Source: Frateuria aurantia DSM 6220 (lineage in GTDB: Bacteria; Pseudomonadota; Gammaproteobacteria; Xanthomonadales; Rhodanobacteraceae). From it: 64,000 nt of DNA. A program made the position numbers and the translations under genes. The stretch is taken from contig NC_017033.1 in assembly GCF_000242255.2 (NCBI RefSeq), positions 3,049,110 to 3,113,109 on the forward strand, in the 5' to 3' direction. Positions 44,132-54,920 of the stretch are shown here, in pieces; position 1 is the stretch's first letter; each line of letters opens with the position of its first letter. The notes below the pieces were generated by a model. It had not been told where the DNA came from. It did not search any database and saw only the letters and a program-made list of their open reading frames with translations.

Positions 44132-45073
44132 TTATTGCGGTCTGAAAGAAATATTGAGCTGACGGTTGAAGACGCTTTCGAACCCCTGATAGGGCAAGGG
44201 CTGAGCACGCAATACCGCATTTTCCACCGAGCGGCGCCCGGCTTCGTCATACGGACAGCTGGCATCGGCCTGCGCCGACATCACCTGCCCCCCCGGCAAT
44301 TGCACGATATGCACGACGCAGGGCTGATCCGGCATATTATCCGGCCGCAACCAGTTCTGTGTGACCGCGTTCTGAATCGCCGCGATATATTGCGCGCGCA
44401 AGGTGTTGTCGGCGCCGTTGGCACCGGTCTGCTTCTGCGCCGCCAGCGGGGCATCGGCCGCGTCATCCTTGGCATTGGGCTGTTCCCGGGCCTGCTGCTG
44501 GGCGACCTTGCGGGCCTTGTCGGCCTTTTTCACCTGGCTGGAAGCGGCATCCATCTTGGCAAACAGCTCATCCAGCTGTTTCTGCTGTTCCTTCTGTTTC
44601 GCCGCCTGGGCATCCAGCTCGGCCTGTCGCTGGCGCTGCTTCTCTTCCTGCAGATGCTTGGCTTCCTTCGCTTTTTCCAGTCCGTCTTCGACCACGCGCT
44701 CCTGATCCTTGACATCGGGATGCTCGGGCGGCGGCGGCAAGGTCTTCACCTTGGGCGCAGGCGTGGGCGGCATCGGCGGCGGTGGCGTCGAAGGCGGTGG
44801 CGGCGTGCTGTCAGCCTGAGGCCGCGACTTGGCGGCCTTGGGCGGCGGACTGCCGGTAGCACCGATCAGGGTCGCCTCGATTACCGGGCCGGGCATCTGC
44901 ACGGGCTTGGCGCAGGTGATCGGATTCCAGCTTTCGGGCAGGTGCAGCCAGGCGAAGACCTTTTCATAGGACTCGCAGGACAGCACCGCCATAAACAGGA
45001 AGGCGATGATCAGCAGGTGCAGCAGGGCCGCCAGGCCGACGGCCGACCAGGTGGAGCGCGCGTCATCATTCAT
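44132..45073 (-). CDS. tolA: Tol-Pal system protein TolA
   Basis: A 313-residue bridge across the periplasm: one membrane span (about 10-30), a Pro-rich stretch (around 90-110), a long Ala/Lys/Gln/Glu helix (about 120-215) and a C-terminal globular domain with the LRPDNMPDQP and QLPGGQVMSAQ segments. It transmits the proton-motive force used by TolQR to TolB and Pal. The segment with ESWNPITCAKPVQMPGPV just after the span is a lineage-specific addition. Confidence 0.93.
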   Translation of the reverse strand: MNDDARSTWSAVGLAALLHLLIIAFLFMAVLSCESYEKVFAWLHLPESWNPITCAKPVQMPGPVIEATLIGATGSPPPKAAKSRPQADSTPPPPSTPPPPMPPTPAPKVKTLPPPPEHPDVKDQERVVEDGLEKAKEAKHLQEEKQRQRQAELDAQAAKQKEQQKQLDELFAKMDAASSQVKKADKARKVAQQQAREQPNAKDDAADAPLAAQKQTGANGADNTLRAQYIAAIQNAVTQNWLRPDNMPDQPCVVHIVQLPGGQVMSAQADASCPYDEAGRRSVENAVLRAQPLPYQGFESVFNRQLNISFRPQ

Positions 45074-45102
45074 GCACGTGTCTCTTGCCGGGCATCACTG
45101 GC

Positions 45103-45549
<447 letters not shown>

Positions 45550-45558
45550 GCCGCCACC

Positions 45559-46245
45559 TCAGCCCGCGTCGTCGGCAGAAGCCTGCCGCTGCAGCACGGA
45601 GGAGAATTCTTCCTGGAACACGTCATAGTGGGAGGCGATGCGCTCGACCTTGGTGGCGAAGCGGTTGTACATCCACACGGCAGGAATGGCCGCGAACAGG
45701 CCCATCGCGGTGGCGATCAGGGCTTCGGAAATATGCGGGGCGACCACCGCGATAGTGACATCCTTCATTTCGCCCAGGCCCTGGAAGGCACCCATGATGC
45801 CCCAGACGGTACCGAACAGGCCGACGTAAGGGCTGATCGCACCGACATTGGCCAGGAACTCCAGATTGCGTTCCAGCTTGCCCAGCGCCTTGGTGCCAGC
45901 CACACGCATCGCCCGCTCGGAAGCCTCGATCACGCCCTTGGCATCATGGCCGCGACGCTGGCGCTGGCGAGCGAATTCGCGAAAGCCCGATTCGAACACG
46001 GTTTCCATGCCTTCGGCCTGATCCTTGTGGGCACTGACCTCGCGATACAGCTGGGCCAGATCGGCTCCCGACCAGAAACGCTCCTCGAAACCCTCGGCAT
46101 CATTTTCCGCCGCTTTCAGCTGGGCATGCTTGCGGATGATGATGACCCACGACATGAAGGAAAACGCCAGCAGTACCAGCATCACCAGCTGCACGGGCAG
46201 ACTGGCTTCAGCCACCAATTTGAAAATGTTCAATCCGCCATTCAT
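45559..46245 (-). CDS. tolQ: Tol-Pal system protein TolQ
   Basis: A 228-residue ExbB/TolQ membrane protein with three spans: one at about 15-38 and two near 135-160 and 170-195 (LANVGAISPYVGLFGTVWGIMGAF, ISEALIATAMGLFAAIPAVWMYN). With TolR it forms the proton-driven motor of the Tol system. It starts 9 bases after ybgC. Confidence 0.97.
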   Translation of the reverse strand: MNGGLNIFKLVAEASLPVQLVMLVLLAFSFMSWVIIIRKHAQLKAAENDAEGFEERFWSGADLAQLYREVSAHKDQAEGMETVFESGFREFARQRQRRGHDAKGVIEASERAMRVAGTKALGKLERNLEFLANVGAISPYVGLFGTVWGIMGAFQGLGEMKDVTIAVVAPHISEALIATAMGLFAAIPAVWMYNRFATKVERIASHYDVFQEEFSSVLQRQASADDAG

Positions 46246-46254
46246 TGTCAGGCT

Positions 46255-46704
46255 TCACTCCGCCACGGGTGCGTCAAGGTGGTAATTGTCGGGAATCAGG
46301 CCATCCGGAACAGCCGCCGGCCGCATCGATGCCAGATCGACGCAGGCCACGCGCAGTTGTGCCCGCAGCACGGTCTGACCATCTGCGGGCCGAATGATAT
46401 CCTGTTCGAACAGCATACTCGCGGCACGACGTTCCGTAACCGTGACACTGACGACAAGTTCATCATCCAGACGGGCAGGCTTCAGCCAGTCGACCTTCAT
46501 GTCGCGAACCACGAAGGCCAGCCCTGTGCGCTGGCGCAGCTCCAGCTGGTCCACGCCCAGGCTGCGCAGCCATTCGGTGCGGGCCCGTTCCATGAAAGCC
46601 AGATAATTGGCGTGGTAGACCACGCCGCCGGCGTCGGTGTCTTCCCAGTAGATGCGCAGCCGCCACTCGAACGGCGGGGTCGGAATCATTGCGGTCGAAG
46701 TCAT
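46255..46704 (-). CDS. ybgC: Acyl-CoA thioesterase YbgC (hotdog fold)
   Basis: A 149-residue hotdog thioesterase. The active motif is YWEDTDAGGVVYHANYLAFMERARTEWL, with the catalytic Asp in EDTDAGG and the family HANY. It is a usual first gene of tol-pal operons, and its substrate in vivo is uncertain. The strand order ruvB, ybgC, tolQ is continuous. Confidence 0.95.
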   Translation of the reverse strand: MTSTAMIPTPPFEWRLRIYWEDTDAGGVVYHANYLAFMERARTEWLRSLGVDQLELRQRTGLAFVVRDMKVDWLKPARLDDELVVSVTVTERRAASMLFEQDIIRPADGQTVLRAQLRVACVDLASMRPAAVPDGLIPDNYHLDAPVAE

Positions 46705-46737
46705 GCGTTTTTCCCAGTCGGCAAAAGGATTTCTGGC

Positions 46738-47787
46738 TCAGTGAGCATCGGGCTCGAACAGATCGGCCACCGGCGAGTCCATCGGCCGAGGCGGCGGGGT
46801 CAGGCCCAGATGCCGCCAGCCTCTGGAGGTCGCCATCCGGCCCCTTGCGGTACGGACAAGAAAGCCCTGCTGGATCAGATAGGGTTCGACCACGTCTTCC
46901 AGGGTGCCGCGATCTTCGCTGAGGGCAGCGGCCAGGGATTCGACGCCGACCGGGCCGCCATCGAAATGCTCGATGATCACGCCCAGCAGACGACGATCCA
47001 GCTCGTCGAATCCTTCGGCATCCACTTTAAGCAGGCCCATCGCAGCTTCGGCCGCCGCGCGGGTGATCCGTCCCTCGGCACGGACTTCGGCATAGTCACG
47101 CACCCGCCGTAGCAACCGATTGGCGATGCGCGGCGTGCCGCGCGAGCGACGGGCGATCTCCATGGCGCCTTCAGGATCACAGGCAATGCCCATGATCCGC
47201 GCGGCACGACGGACGATCGCGGCCAGTTCGTCGACGTTGTAGAACTCCAGCCGCTGGACGATGCCGAAGCGGTCGCGCAAGGGCGCGGTCAGCAAGCCGG
47301 CACGGGTGGTGGCACCGATCAAGGTGAACGGCGGCAGATCCAGCTTGATCGAGCGGGCCGCCGGTCCCTCGCCGATCATGATGTCGATCTGGAAGTCTTC
47401 CATCGCCGGGTACAGCACTTCCTCGACCACCGGCGACAGGCGATGGATCTCGTCCACGAACAATACGTCGTTGGCTTCCAGATTGGTCAGCAGCGCCGCC
47501 AGATCCCCTGCCCGCTCCAGCACCGGACCGGACGTGGTACGCAGCTTCACGCCCAGCTCGTTGGCGATCACCTGCGACAAGGTGGTCTTGCCCAGGCCGG
47601 GGGGGCCGAAGATCAGGACATGGTCGAGGGCGCCCTGGCGACGCCGGGCGGCCTCGATATAAATGGACATCTGCTCGCGCACGGCCGCCTGGCCGAGATA
47701 CTCGTCGAGCCGCTGCGGGCGGATACTGGCTTCAAGCGCTTCGTCGTCATACTGCGCGCCGGCCGTGACAATGCGGGAATCGGTCAT
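46738..47787 (-). CDS. ruvB: Holliday junction branch-migration ATPase RuvB
   Basis: A 349-residue AAA+ motor. Seen: [11 protein letters not shown], Walker [12 protein letters not shown] (about 60-70), Walker [13 protein letters not shown], sensor [10 protein letters not shown], and the C-terminal winged helix [19 protein letters not shown]. It works with RuvA on junctions that RuvC cuts. It is separated from ruvA by kup. Confidence 0.98.
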   Translation of the reverse strand: MTDSRIVTAGAQYDDEALEASIRPQRLDEYLGQAAVREQMSIYIEAARRRQGALDHVLIFGPPGLGKTTLSQVIANELGVKLRTTSGPVLERAGDLAALLTNLEANDVLFVDEIHRLSPVVEEVLYPAMEDFQIDIMIGEGPAARSIKLDLPPFTLIGATTRAGLLTAPLRDRFGIVQRLEFYNVDELAAIVRRAARIMGIACDPEGAMEIARRSRGTPRIANRLLRRVRDYAEVRAEGRITRAAAEAAMGLLKVDAEGFDELDRRLLGVIIEHFDGGPVGVESLAAALSEDRGTLEDVVEPYLIQQGFLVRTARGRMATSRGWRHLGLTPPPRPMDSPVADLFEPDAH

Positions 47788-47853
47788 GCGCGCATTATGG
47801 CCGCTTGCCGCCGCGACGACGAGGGGCTGCCCCTCTCGCCGCGGCGCCCGGAC

Positions 47854-49755
47854 TCAGATTTCCAGCAGCGCGCCCAGCTCGATCAGACGATTGCCCGGAA
47901 TCTGGAAGAAGGCGGTCGCCGACATCGCGTTGCGGGCCAGGAAGGCGAACAGATGGTCACGCCACAACACCATGCCGGGACGCTTGACGTCGGGCACGAT
48001 GTTTTCTCGCGAGATGAAGAAGGTGGTGTCCATCATGTCGAAGGCCAGGCCGCTGCGGGCGCAACGGGTCAGGGCCAGCGGAATGTTCGGATCTTCGGCG
48101 AAACCGAAGCGCAGCTCGATGCCGAAGAAATCGCCGCCCTTGCCGGTGATGGTGATGCGCTCCTCGGCCTCCGCCACCGGCGACTCCAGGACCTCCACCG
48201 TCAGCAGCACATTGCGCTCGTGCAGAACCTTGTTGTGCTTGAGATTGTGCAGCAAGGCGTGCGGCACCGCATTCTGGTTGGCGGTCAGGAAGATCGCGGT
48301 ACCGGGCACCCGCAGCGGCGGATGTTCGGCGATATTGGTGATGAACGGCGCCAGCGCCAGGCCGGACTGCTTGATCTCGCGCATCACCAGCTCGCGACCG
48401 CGGCGCCAGGTCGTCATCATCGTGAAGATGCCCAGTCCCAGAACCAGAGGGAACCAGCCACCATGGGCGATCTTCAGCGCATTGGCAGTGAAGAAGGACA
48501 GATCGATGGCCAGCAGCAGGATGCCGACCAGCACCAGCAGCGGCCAGCTCCAGCGCCACATCTTGCGGGCCACCACCAGCGCCAGCAAGGTGGTCATGGT
48601 CATGGTGCCGGTCACGGCAATGCCGTAGGCCGCACCCAGATTGCCCGAGCTCTTGAACATCAGCACCGCCACGATCACCAGCACCAGCAGCATGCGGTTG
48701 ACCCAGGGCACAAAGATCTGGCCGGACTGCTCGCGAGAGGTGTGGACAATCGCCATCCGCGGAGAATAGCCCAGCGACATCGCCTCCCGCGTCATCGAGA
48801 AGGCGCCCGAGATCACCGCCTGCGAGGCGATCACCGCCGCCATCGTCGCCAGGAGCACCATCGGCAGCAGCAAGGAGGCCGGCAGCATCAGGAAGAAGGG
48901 GTTCTTCAGCGCGGCCGGATCATGGATCAGCAGCGCGCCCTGACCGAAGTAGCACAGCAGCAGGGAGGGCAGCACGAAGCAGAACCAAGCCAGCCGGATC
49001 GGCCGCTTGCCGAAGTGGCCCATGTCCGAATACAAGGCTTCGGCCCCCGTCAGCGCCAGCACCACGCCGCCCATGGCGAACAGGGCCGCCTGGCGATGGA
49101 CAAAGATGAACTTGATGCCGTACCAGGGACTGAGGGCGGCCAGCACCTCGGGATGGCGGACGATCTGCACGCTGCCCATCACGGCCAGCACCAGGAACCA
49201 GATGCACATGATGGGCGCGAACCAGGCACCGACCTTGGCCGACCCGTGGCGCTGCATGCCGAACAGGACAAACAGGATGACCAGCGATATCGGTACCACG
49301 TAGGGCACCAGGGAGGGCGCAGCGACTTCCAGGCCTTCCATTGCCGAAAGCACCGACATGGCCGGTGTGATCACACCGTCACCGTAGAACAGCGAGGCGC
49401 CGAAGATGCCGATGATGGCCAGGATCCAGCGCGCTCTCGGCGAACCCGCCAGCGATCGCTGGGCCAGGGCCATCAAGGCCATGATGCCGCCTTCGCCCTT
49501 GTTGTCGGCACGCATGATGAAAGTGACGTATTTCAACGACACCACCACGATGAGCGACCAGAAAATAAGCGACAGCACCCCCAGCACGGTGCCGGACACG
49601 ACCGTCATGTCCTTGCCGGAAAGAATTTCGCGCAAGGTGTACAGCGGACTGGTACCGATGTCGCCATAGACCACGCCGATCGCGCCCAGGGCGAGTGCGC
49701 CCAGTCGCTGCTTGGTGGCGGAGCCTTCGTCGTGGGCAGCGGGAGTATCTGTCAC
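47854..49755 (-). CDS. kup: Kup-type potassium uptake protein
   Basis: A 633-residue K+/H+ symporter with twelve membrane spans (to about 450) and a C-terminal cytoplasmic region. Seen: GAIGVVYGDIGTSPLYTLREI near 16-36, the family's strongest signature, plus FFGIELRFGFAEDPNIP-type sequence near the end. Translation starts at GTG (49755), with GGGGAA eight bases ahead. It sits between ruvA and ruvB on the same strand, three bases after ruvA. Confidence 0.96.
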   Translation of the reverse strand: MTDTPAAHDEGSATKQRLGALALGAIGVVYGDIGTSPLYTLREILSGKDMTVVSGTVLGVLSLIFWSLIVVVSLKYVTFIMRADNKGEGGIMALMALAQRSLAGSPRARWILAIIGIFGASLFYGDGVITPAMSVLSAMEGLEVAAPSLVPYVVPISLVILFVLFGMQRHGSAKVGAWFAPIMCIWFLVLAVMGSVQIVRHPEVLAALSPWYGIKFIFVHRQAALFAMGGVVLALTGAEALYSDMGHFGKRPIRLAWFCFVLPSLLLCYFGQGALLIHDPAALKNPFFLMLPASLLLPMVLLATMAAVIASQAVISGAFSMTREAMSLGYSPRMAIVHTSREQSGQIFVPWVNRMLLVLVIVAVLMFKSSGNLGAAYGIAVTGTMTMTTLLALVVARKMWRWSWPLLVLVGILLLAIDLSFFTANALKIAHGGWFPLVLGLGIFTMMTTWRRGRELVMREIKQSGLALAPFITNIAEHPPLRVPGTAIFLTANQNAVPHALLHNLKHNKVLHERNVLLTVEVLESPVAEAEERITITGKGGDFFGIELRFGFAEDPNIPLALTRCARSGLAFDMMDTTFFISRENIVPDVKRPGMVLWRDHLFAFLARNAMSATAFFQIPGNRLIELGALLEI

Positions 49756-49758
49756 GGT

Positions 49759-50364
49759 TCAATTCCCCAGAGCGGCGCGCAGCGCCTTGCGGATAATGGA
49801 TTCGACGTCATCGCCTTCGGCGGCCACCTTCTGGATCAGGCGCAGCGCTTCAGGCGGTTTGTAGCCCAGCTGCTGCAGGGCGGCGGCGGCCTCGTCGACC
49901 GGGTTCAGCGCCGCTGCGGCCGTTCCGGGCACGCCTGCCAGCGGCGCTCCCGACAAGGGGCCATCCAGCTTGTCCCGCAACTCCACCACCATGCGCTCGG
50001 CGGTTTTCTTGCCCACGCCGGGAATCTTGGTGAGGGCGGTGACATCGCCCAGCTGGACCAGGCGGGCGAAATCCGCGGTATTGATCGCGGAAAGCACCGC
50101 CAGAGCGATCTTGGCACCGATGCCGCTGACCTTCTGCAGCTGCCGGAACAGGCTGCGCTCGGATTCACGCAGAAATCCGTACAAGGCCACCGAATCTTCC
50201 TTGACCGCGTAATGGGTCAGCAGGATCACTTCCTGACCAAGGCCCGGCAGATCGTAGATCGTCGACATCGGCGCTTCCAGCTGATAGCCGACGCCGCCAC
50301 CGACCTCCACCAGCAGCCAGGGCGGCTGCCGGGAAATCAAGATACCTCGCAAACGGCCGATCAT
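49759..50364 (-). CDS. ruvA: Holliday junction DNA-binding protein RuvA
   Basis: A 201-residue protein: OB domain ([26 protein letters not shown]-type start), two helix-hairpin-helix motifs ([15 protein letters not shown] and [21 protein letters not shown]), an acidic/Ala linker and a RuvB-binding three-helix end. Its ATG overlaps the ruvC stop by four bases. Confidence 0.97.
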   Translation of the reverse strand: MIGRLRGILISRQPPWLLVEVGGGVGYQLEAPMSTIYDLPGLGQEVILLTHYAVKEDSVALYGFLRESERSLFRQLQKVSGIGAKIALAVLSAINTADFARLVQLGDVTALTKIPGVGKKTAERMVVELRDKLDGPLSGAPLAGVPGTAAAALNPVDEAAAALQQLGYKPPEALRLIQKVAAEGDDVESIIRKALRAALGN

Positions 50365-50882
50365 CGCCGACGCCTCCAGGCCGTACGGGGAATCCCGAGC
50401 CGCAGCATGCTGCTGCCGGCATGGGCATGGGTGATCGCGATGGCCAGCGCATCGGCGGCATCGGCCTGCAGCGGCCCCGGCAACTGCAGCAGGGCGCCGA
50501 CCATGTGCTGGACCTGGCTCTTGTCCGCACGGCCGCTGCCGACCACGGACTGCTTGACCTCGGTGGCCGCATATTCGTGCATGGATACCCCTTGACTGGC
50601 GACGGCGCAGATCGCCGCACCGCGCGCCTGACCGAGCTTCAGTGCCGAATCCGGATTGCGGGCCATGAAGACCCGCTCCACGGCGCACGCCTCCGGCGCA
50701 TAGGTGGCCATGATGGCACACAGCTCGTCAAAAATACGCTTCAGCCGCGCAGGAAAGCTGGCCTCGGCGGTGACGTTGATGGCCGCATGGAACACATGCC
50801 GCAAGGCGCCGTCGGCTGCCACGTCGATAATGCCCACGCCGGTGCGCTGGCTCCCCGGATCAATGCCGATCACGCGACTCAT
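50361..50882 (-). CDS. ruvC: Holliday junction resolvase RuvC
   Basis: A 173-residue endonuclease. The catalytic Asp set begins with [39 protein letters not shown] provides the acidic Glu and DNA contacts; [14 protein letters not shown] is the closing acidic pair. It cuts junctions moved by RuvAB. It is 33 bases after yebC. Confidence 0.98.
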   Translation of the reverse strand: MSRVIGIDPGSQRTGVGIIDVAADGALRHVFHAAINVTAEASFPARLKRIFDELCAIMATYAPEACAVERVFMARNPDSALKLGQARGAAICAVASQGVSMHEYAATEVKQSVVGSGRADKSQVQHMVGALLQLPGPLQADAADALAIAITHAHAGSSMLRLGIPRTAWRRRR

Positions 50883-50915
50883 AGAACTCTCCGCCGGCCC
50901 GGGGCCGGCCTGGGC

Positions 50916-51650
50916 TTACTCCGGCGAATCGGCCGGCAAGATCGCGTTGTGGTAAATATCCTGGACATCGTCCAGATCTTCCAGACGGTCCAGCATGTCC
51001 AGGAAGGATTCAAGTACCTCTTCCGGTACCGCCGAACGGTTTTCCGGGCGCATCACCACATCGGCACTGACCGGCGTCAGCCCGGCGGCCTGCAGGGCTT
51101 CCTGGACCCTGGGGAACTGGTCCGGCGCGGTCAGCACCACGCTCTGGCCGCTCTCGTTGACCACGTCATCGGCGCCGGCCTCCAGCGCCGCTTCCAGCAC
51201 CTGTTCTTCCTGCGCCTCATCGCCACCGGTGGCAAACACCAGCTCGCCGACGCGGGCGAACTGGAAGGCCACCGAGCCGGAGGTGCCCAGATTGCCGCCG
51301 TGCTTGGACAGCGCAAAGCGCACATCGGCCACGGTACGGACCGGATTGTCGGTGAAACAGTCGATGATCAGCGCGATACCGCCTGGACCGTAGCCCTCGT
51401 ACCGGATCTCGTGCATTTCGGCACCGCCGTCGGCACCCGAGCCGCGCTTGATCGCCCGCTCGATCGTATCCTTGGTCATGTTCGCCGTCAGCGCCTTGTC
51501 GACGGCGGTACGCAACCGCGGATTCAGCGCCGGATCGGGGACCCCTGCGCGCGTCGCCACCGTGATTTCGCGGATCAGCTTGGTGAACACCTTTGCGCGC
51601 TTGGCATCCTCGGCATTCTTGCGACCTTCGATGGAGGGACCTCTACCCAT
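50916..51650 (-). CDS. yebC: YebC/PmpR-family protein
   Basis: A 244-residue YebC protein; members act as DNA-binding regulators or ribosome-associated factors that help translate proline stretches. Seen: the start [29 protein letters not shown], the acidic [25 protein letters not shown] and [12 protein letters not shown]. First gene of the yebC-ruvCA-kup-ruvB run; its promoter carries a perfect palindrome. Confidence 0.96.
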   Translation of the reverse strand: MGRGPSIEGRKNAEDAKRAKVFTKLIREITVATRAGVPDPALNPRLRTAVDKALTANMTKDTIERAIKRGSGADGGAEMHEIRYEGYGPGGIALIIDCFTDNPVRTVADVRFALSKHGGNLGTSGSVAFQFARVGELVFATGGDEAQEEQVLEAALEAGADDVVNESGQSVVLTAPDQFPRVQEALQAAGLTPVSADVVMRPENRSAVPEEVLESFLDMLDRLEDLDDVQDIYHNAILPADSPE

Positions 51651-51688
51651 GACGATTCCTGATAACTGAAGCTGATGGACAATGAATT

Positions 51689-51718
51689 ATTTTAACGCAT
51701 CACGCACCGGTGCGTGAT
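51689..51718 (-). promoter_or_regulatory. yebC-ruv promoter with a perfect 20-base palindrome
   Basis: On the minus strand TAAAAT (51694-51689) is a good -10 element 39 bases before the yebC ATG. Four bases above it lies ATCACGCACCGGTGCGTGAT (51699-51718), a perfect dyad without spacer, covering the spacer and most of the -35 position. It could be an operator. Folded as RNA it could instead be a terminator for the gene upstream, but no T-run follows. Confidence 0.55.
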
Positions 51719-51769
51719 CAAACACCCGGATCCGTCAAAACCACCGGCAGACTTCCGCCATCGACGGAC

Positions 51770-52405
51770 TCAGCCCGGCTCTTCGCCCAGAAACTGGCCA
51801 TGCCGCAAAAACTGGATGGCCTGCCTGGCCGCATCAGCCGACATGATCAGGCCGGTATGCGAAGCCTCGACCACGCAATGGGCGGTCAGTCCCGGCAGGA
51901 GGGTCTCGGCAATCGCCACGCTGCCATCGTGCTCGCCCTGCAACTGGCCGACCACCGCCCCCAGCCCCAGGCGCATCCGCCCAGCGATCACGCCCAGCTC
52001 ACGCGGTCCCGTCCAGGACTCGAAGCCCTGCTCCAGCAGACCGTGATAAGGCCCAAGCAGTGCCTCGCCACCGAGCTGGGCGAATCCGCGTGCAGCCGCG
52101 CTGCCCAACAGCGGAGAGCCCATGCAGACAATCCGGCCGGGCGCCAGACCGGCATCGTTCTCGCAGGCCCGCAAGGCCAGCAGACCGCCCAGACTGTGTC
52201 CGACGATATGCACGACCTCGGCTTCTTCCGAAGGCATCAGACGCTGCCGCAACCGCTCGATCAGGGCTTTCGGCCCCGACTCGCCGACACTGAGGTAATC
52301 GAAACGCTCCACCATGAAGTCGGCTTCGGCCAGGCGATGCTGCAGCAAGCCCATCGCAAAACCACGCATCCACAGACCATGCAGCAATACCACTCGTTCG
52401 GGCAT
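51770..52405 (-). CDS. Alpha/beta-hydrolase (lipase-like)
   Basis: A 211-residue hydrolase. Seen: VVLLHGLWMRGFAM near the start (oxyanion region), the nucleophile elbow GHSLGG (about 91-96), Asp in GEHDGSVAI and the catalytic His in ASHTGLIM. It lacks a signal peptide, so it is cytoplasmic. The ATG at 52405 has GGAG nine bases ahead; another ATG three codons upstream overlaps that site. Substrate is unknown; the family includes PGAP1-like and triacylglycerol-lipase-like proteins. Confidence 0.85.
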   Translation of the reverse strand: MPERVVLLHGLWMRGFAMGLLQHRLAEADFMVERFDYLSVGESGPKALIERLRQRLMPSEEAEVVHIVGHSLGGLLALRACENDAGLAPGRIVCMGSPLLGSAAARGFAQLGGEALLGPYHGLLEQGFESWTGPRELGVIAGRMRLGLGAVVGQLQGEHDGSVAIAETLLPGLTAHCVVEASHTGLIMSADAARQAIQFLRHGQFLGEEPG

Positions 52406-52600
52406 GGCCCTCATCTCCGGTCAGTCAGCCACACCAGGCCTGCCTCAGCATGGCTGACGACCCGGATCCCGACGCTCCGGTCAAAACCGGATGACGTCTG
52501 GACGCAGTAGTTTACGCTGCGCCCGTGGTCTGTGGGCGCTCCTGCACGGGATTCCCGCCTCAAACAATCGCAGGCCGAAAGCTTGACAACGCGCGCTTCG

Positions 52601-52639
52601 GCCCGCGACCCGCGGGCAGGTCCGTCGCGGACGGACCTG
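52601..52639 (-). terminator. Two back-to-back hairpins after aspS
   Basis: A ten-base stem CAGGTCCGTC/GACGGACCTG with a GCG loop (52617-52639) lies 11 bases after the aspS stop, directly followed by GCCCGCG-ACC-CGCGGGC (52601-52617). No T-run is present; Rho-assisted termination or 3'-end protection is likely. Confidence 0.55.
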
Positions 52640-52650
52640 GGCGCGCAAGC

Positions 52651-54411
52651 TCAGACGCCGGGCTTGACCGCTACATGCAACTCGTCGAGCTGCTCGACCG
52701 CCACCGGCGAGGGGGCATCGGTCATCAGATCCTGGGCGCTGGTGGTTTTCGGGAAGGCGATCACATCGCGGATCGACTCAGTACCGGCCAGCAAGGCCGC
52801 GACCCGGTCGATGCCGAAAGCCAGGCCGCCATGCGGAGGCGCGCCGAACTTCAAGGCCTTCAGCAGAAAACCGAACTTGGCCTCGGCCTCTTCGGCCCCG
52901 ATGCCCAGCAGCCCGAAGACCGCCGACTGCATGTCGGGATGATGGATACGGATCGAGCCACCGCCGATCTCGTTGCCGTTGAGCACCATGTCGTAGCCGC
53001 GACTGACCGCATGGACCGGGTCGGCCAGCAGCTGGGCCACGTCATCGATCTTGGGCGCGGTGAACGGGTGATGCAGCGCCATATAGCGCCCTGCCTCGGC
53101 ATCATATTCAAACATCGGAAAGTCGGTGACCCACAGCGGCTTCCAGCTGTTTTCGACCAGACCGAAGTCCTTGCCCATCTTCAGGCGCAGGGCACCCATG
53201 TAGTCGGTGACCTTGGACCAGGTACCGGCACCGAAGAAGATCGCATCCCCCGCCTGGGCACCGGTGGCTGCCACGATCGCGGCCAGGGCGGCCTCGTCCA
53301 GGAACTTGGCGATCGGCGAGGTGACGCCGGCCAGACCCGCGGCCGGGTCATCCAGCTTCAGCCAGGCCAGGCCCTTGGCGCCATAACGGGCCACAAACTC
53401 GGCGGCCTGATCCAGCTCCTTGCGGCTGAGCCGGGCGGCGCCGGGCACCCGCAGCGCGGCGACGCGCCCCTGCGGATCCTTGGCCGGACCGGCCAGCACC
53501 TGGAATTCCAGATGCGCGACATGCTCGGCAATATCCACCAGCTCCAGCGGATTGCGCAGATCAGGCTTGTCCGAACCGAAACGGCGCATGGCCTCGGCCC
53601 AGGTCATCCGCGGAAAGGGATTGGCCAGCTCGACGCCGCCGACCTCGGCCAGCACGTCGCGAATCATGACTTCGACGAAGCTCTGCACTTCGGCCTCTTC
53701 GACAAAGGCAAACTCCATGTCCAGCTGGGTGAACTCCGGCTGGCGATCGGCACGCAGATCTTCATCACGGAAGCAGCGGGCAATCTGGTAGTAGCGGTCG
53801 AAACCGGCCACCATCAGAATCTGCTTGAACAGCTGCGGCGACTGCGGCAAGGCATAGAACTGCCCTTCGTGGACGCGACTGGGCACCAGATAATCGCGCG
53901 CCCCTTCCGGCGTGGCCTTGGTCAGGATCGGGGTTTCGATGTCCTGAAAGCCCCGGTCATCCAGATAACGGCGCAGAGTACGCACCAGCTTGGTGCGGGT
54001 ACGCATCATCCTCTGCATCTCGGGACGGCGCAGATCCAGATAACGGTAAGTCATCCGCAGATCTTCGTTCGGATTTTCATGCATCGCGAAGGGCAGGTCG
54101 CGGGCCTCGTTCAGCACCTTGATCGTATCGACCAGGATCTCGACCGCACCGGTTTTCAGCTTGTCATTGGCGGCCAGGCGGGCGCGGACAGTGCCGCTGA
54201 CCTGGATGCAGAACTCGTTGCCCAGAGTATTGGCAACCTCGAAGGCCTCGGCATGCTCGCGCTCGACCACCAGCTGGACCACGCCCTCATGATCACGCAG
54301 ATCGACAAAGGCGACATGACTCTGCAGCCGAATGGTGTTGACCCAGCCACACAGGGTGACGACCTGATCCTGCAGCGACTCATCGATCAAGCCGCAAAAG
54401 TGCGTACGCAT
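52651..54411 (-). CDS. aspS: Aspartyl-tRNA synthetase
   Basis: A 586-residue class II synthetase charging tRNA-Asp. It has the N-terminal OB fold ([16 protein letters not shown] start), motif 2 region [26 protein letters not shown], the bacterial GAD insertion (about 290-420) and motif 3 [15 protein letters not shown]. The ATG at 54411 matches the family N-terminus; the open frame further up is non-homologous. Whether it also charges tRNA-Asn cannot be told here. Confidence 0.98.
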   Translation of the reverse strand: MRTHFCGLIDESLQDQVVTLCGWVNTIRLQSHVAFVDLRDHEGVVQLVVEREHAEAFEVANTLGNEFCIQVSGTVRARLAANDKLKTGAVEILVDTIKVLNEARDLPFAMHENPNEDLRMTYRYLDLRRPEMQRMMRTRTKLVRTLRRYLDDRGFQDIETPILTKATPEGARDYLVPSRVHEGQFYALPQSPQLFKQILMVAGFDRYYQIARCFRDEDLRADRQPEFTQLDMEFAFVEEAEVQSFVEVMIRDVLAEVGGVELANPFPRMTWAEAMRRFGSDKPDLRNPLELVDIAEHVAHLEFQVLAGPAKDPQGRVAALRVPGAARLSRKELDQAAEFVARYGAKGLAWLKLDDPAAGLAGVTSPIAKFLDEAALAAIVAATGAQAGDAIFFGAGTWSKVTDYMGALRLKMGKDFGLVENSWKPLWVTDFPMFEYDAEAGRYMALHHPFTAPKIDDVAQLLADPVHAVSRGYDMVLNGNEIGGGSIRIHHPDMQSAVFGLLGIGAEEAEAKFGFLLKALKFGAPPHGGLAFGIDRVAALLAGTESIRDVIAFPKTTSAQDLMTDAPSPVAVEQLDELHVAVKPGV

Positions 54412-54617
54412 GCCATTTACTCCGGGTCGCCGGCTGGGCGACCTCGCCAAAGAACAAACCACCGATGATAGCACCGCGCCGCCCGCATCGAAGGCCTGGC
54501 ACACGGCCGCGCCGATACGCACCGAGCCCGGCAGCCGCATGTCAGACGAACCGTGGCGGGCAACGCGCAAACAACCGCCCTGCCGTCACCGACACCCCGT
54601 ACGGCCTCTGGGGACGC

Positions 54618-54920
54618 TCAGCTCGCGGCCGGAGCGGCGGCGGGCGCCGGCGTTGCCGCCGAGGAAGCGCCGGCATCCCCGGCGCCGACCGATTTGGGCG
54701 CACCGGCATCGCCTGCCAGATGCTGCTTTTTCTCGCCGTCCTTCTTGAAGTCGGTCTCGTACCAGCCCGAACCGGCCAGGCGGAAACTCGGCGCACTGAC
54801 ACAGCGATGGATCGCCTCGGCACCGCATTGCGGACAGCTCACTGGATCGGCATCCGACAGTTTCTGCAGCTTTTCGTAACGATAGCCGCACTGACGGCAC
54901 TCAAATTCATAAATAGGCAT
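54618..54920 (-). CDS. FmdB-family zinc-ribbon protein
   Basis: A 100-residue protein. The first half is the FmdB/CxxC ribbon (MPIYEFECRQCGYRYEKLQKLSDADPVSCPQCG has CxxC pairs at about 8-11 and 30-33) and AGSGWYETDF. The tail is a low-complexity Ala/Pro/Gly segment. The family is putative regulatory and often precedes aspS. The ATG at 54920 has GGAG a few bases ahead, preferred to a GTG two codons upstream. Confidence 0.88.
   Translation of the reverse strand: MPIYEFECRQCGYRYEKLQKLSDADPVSCPQCGAEAIHRCVSAPSFRLAGSGWYETDFKKDGEKKQHLAGDAGAPKSVGAGDAGASSAATPAPAAAPAAS

Noticed and set aside
47443-50595. A 1050-codon open frame on the plus strand opposite kup and ruvA
   Set aside because: Its sequence is low-complexity Gln/His/Arg-rich and mirrors strongly supported minus-strand genes; it is a high-GC antisense shadow.
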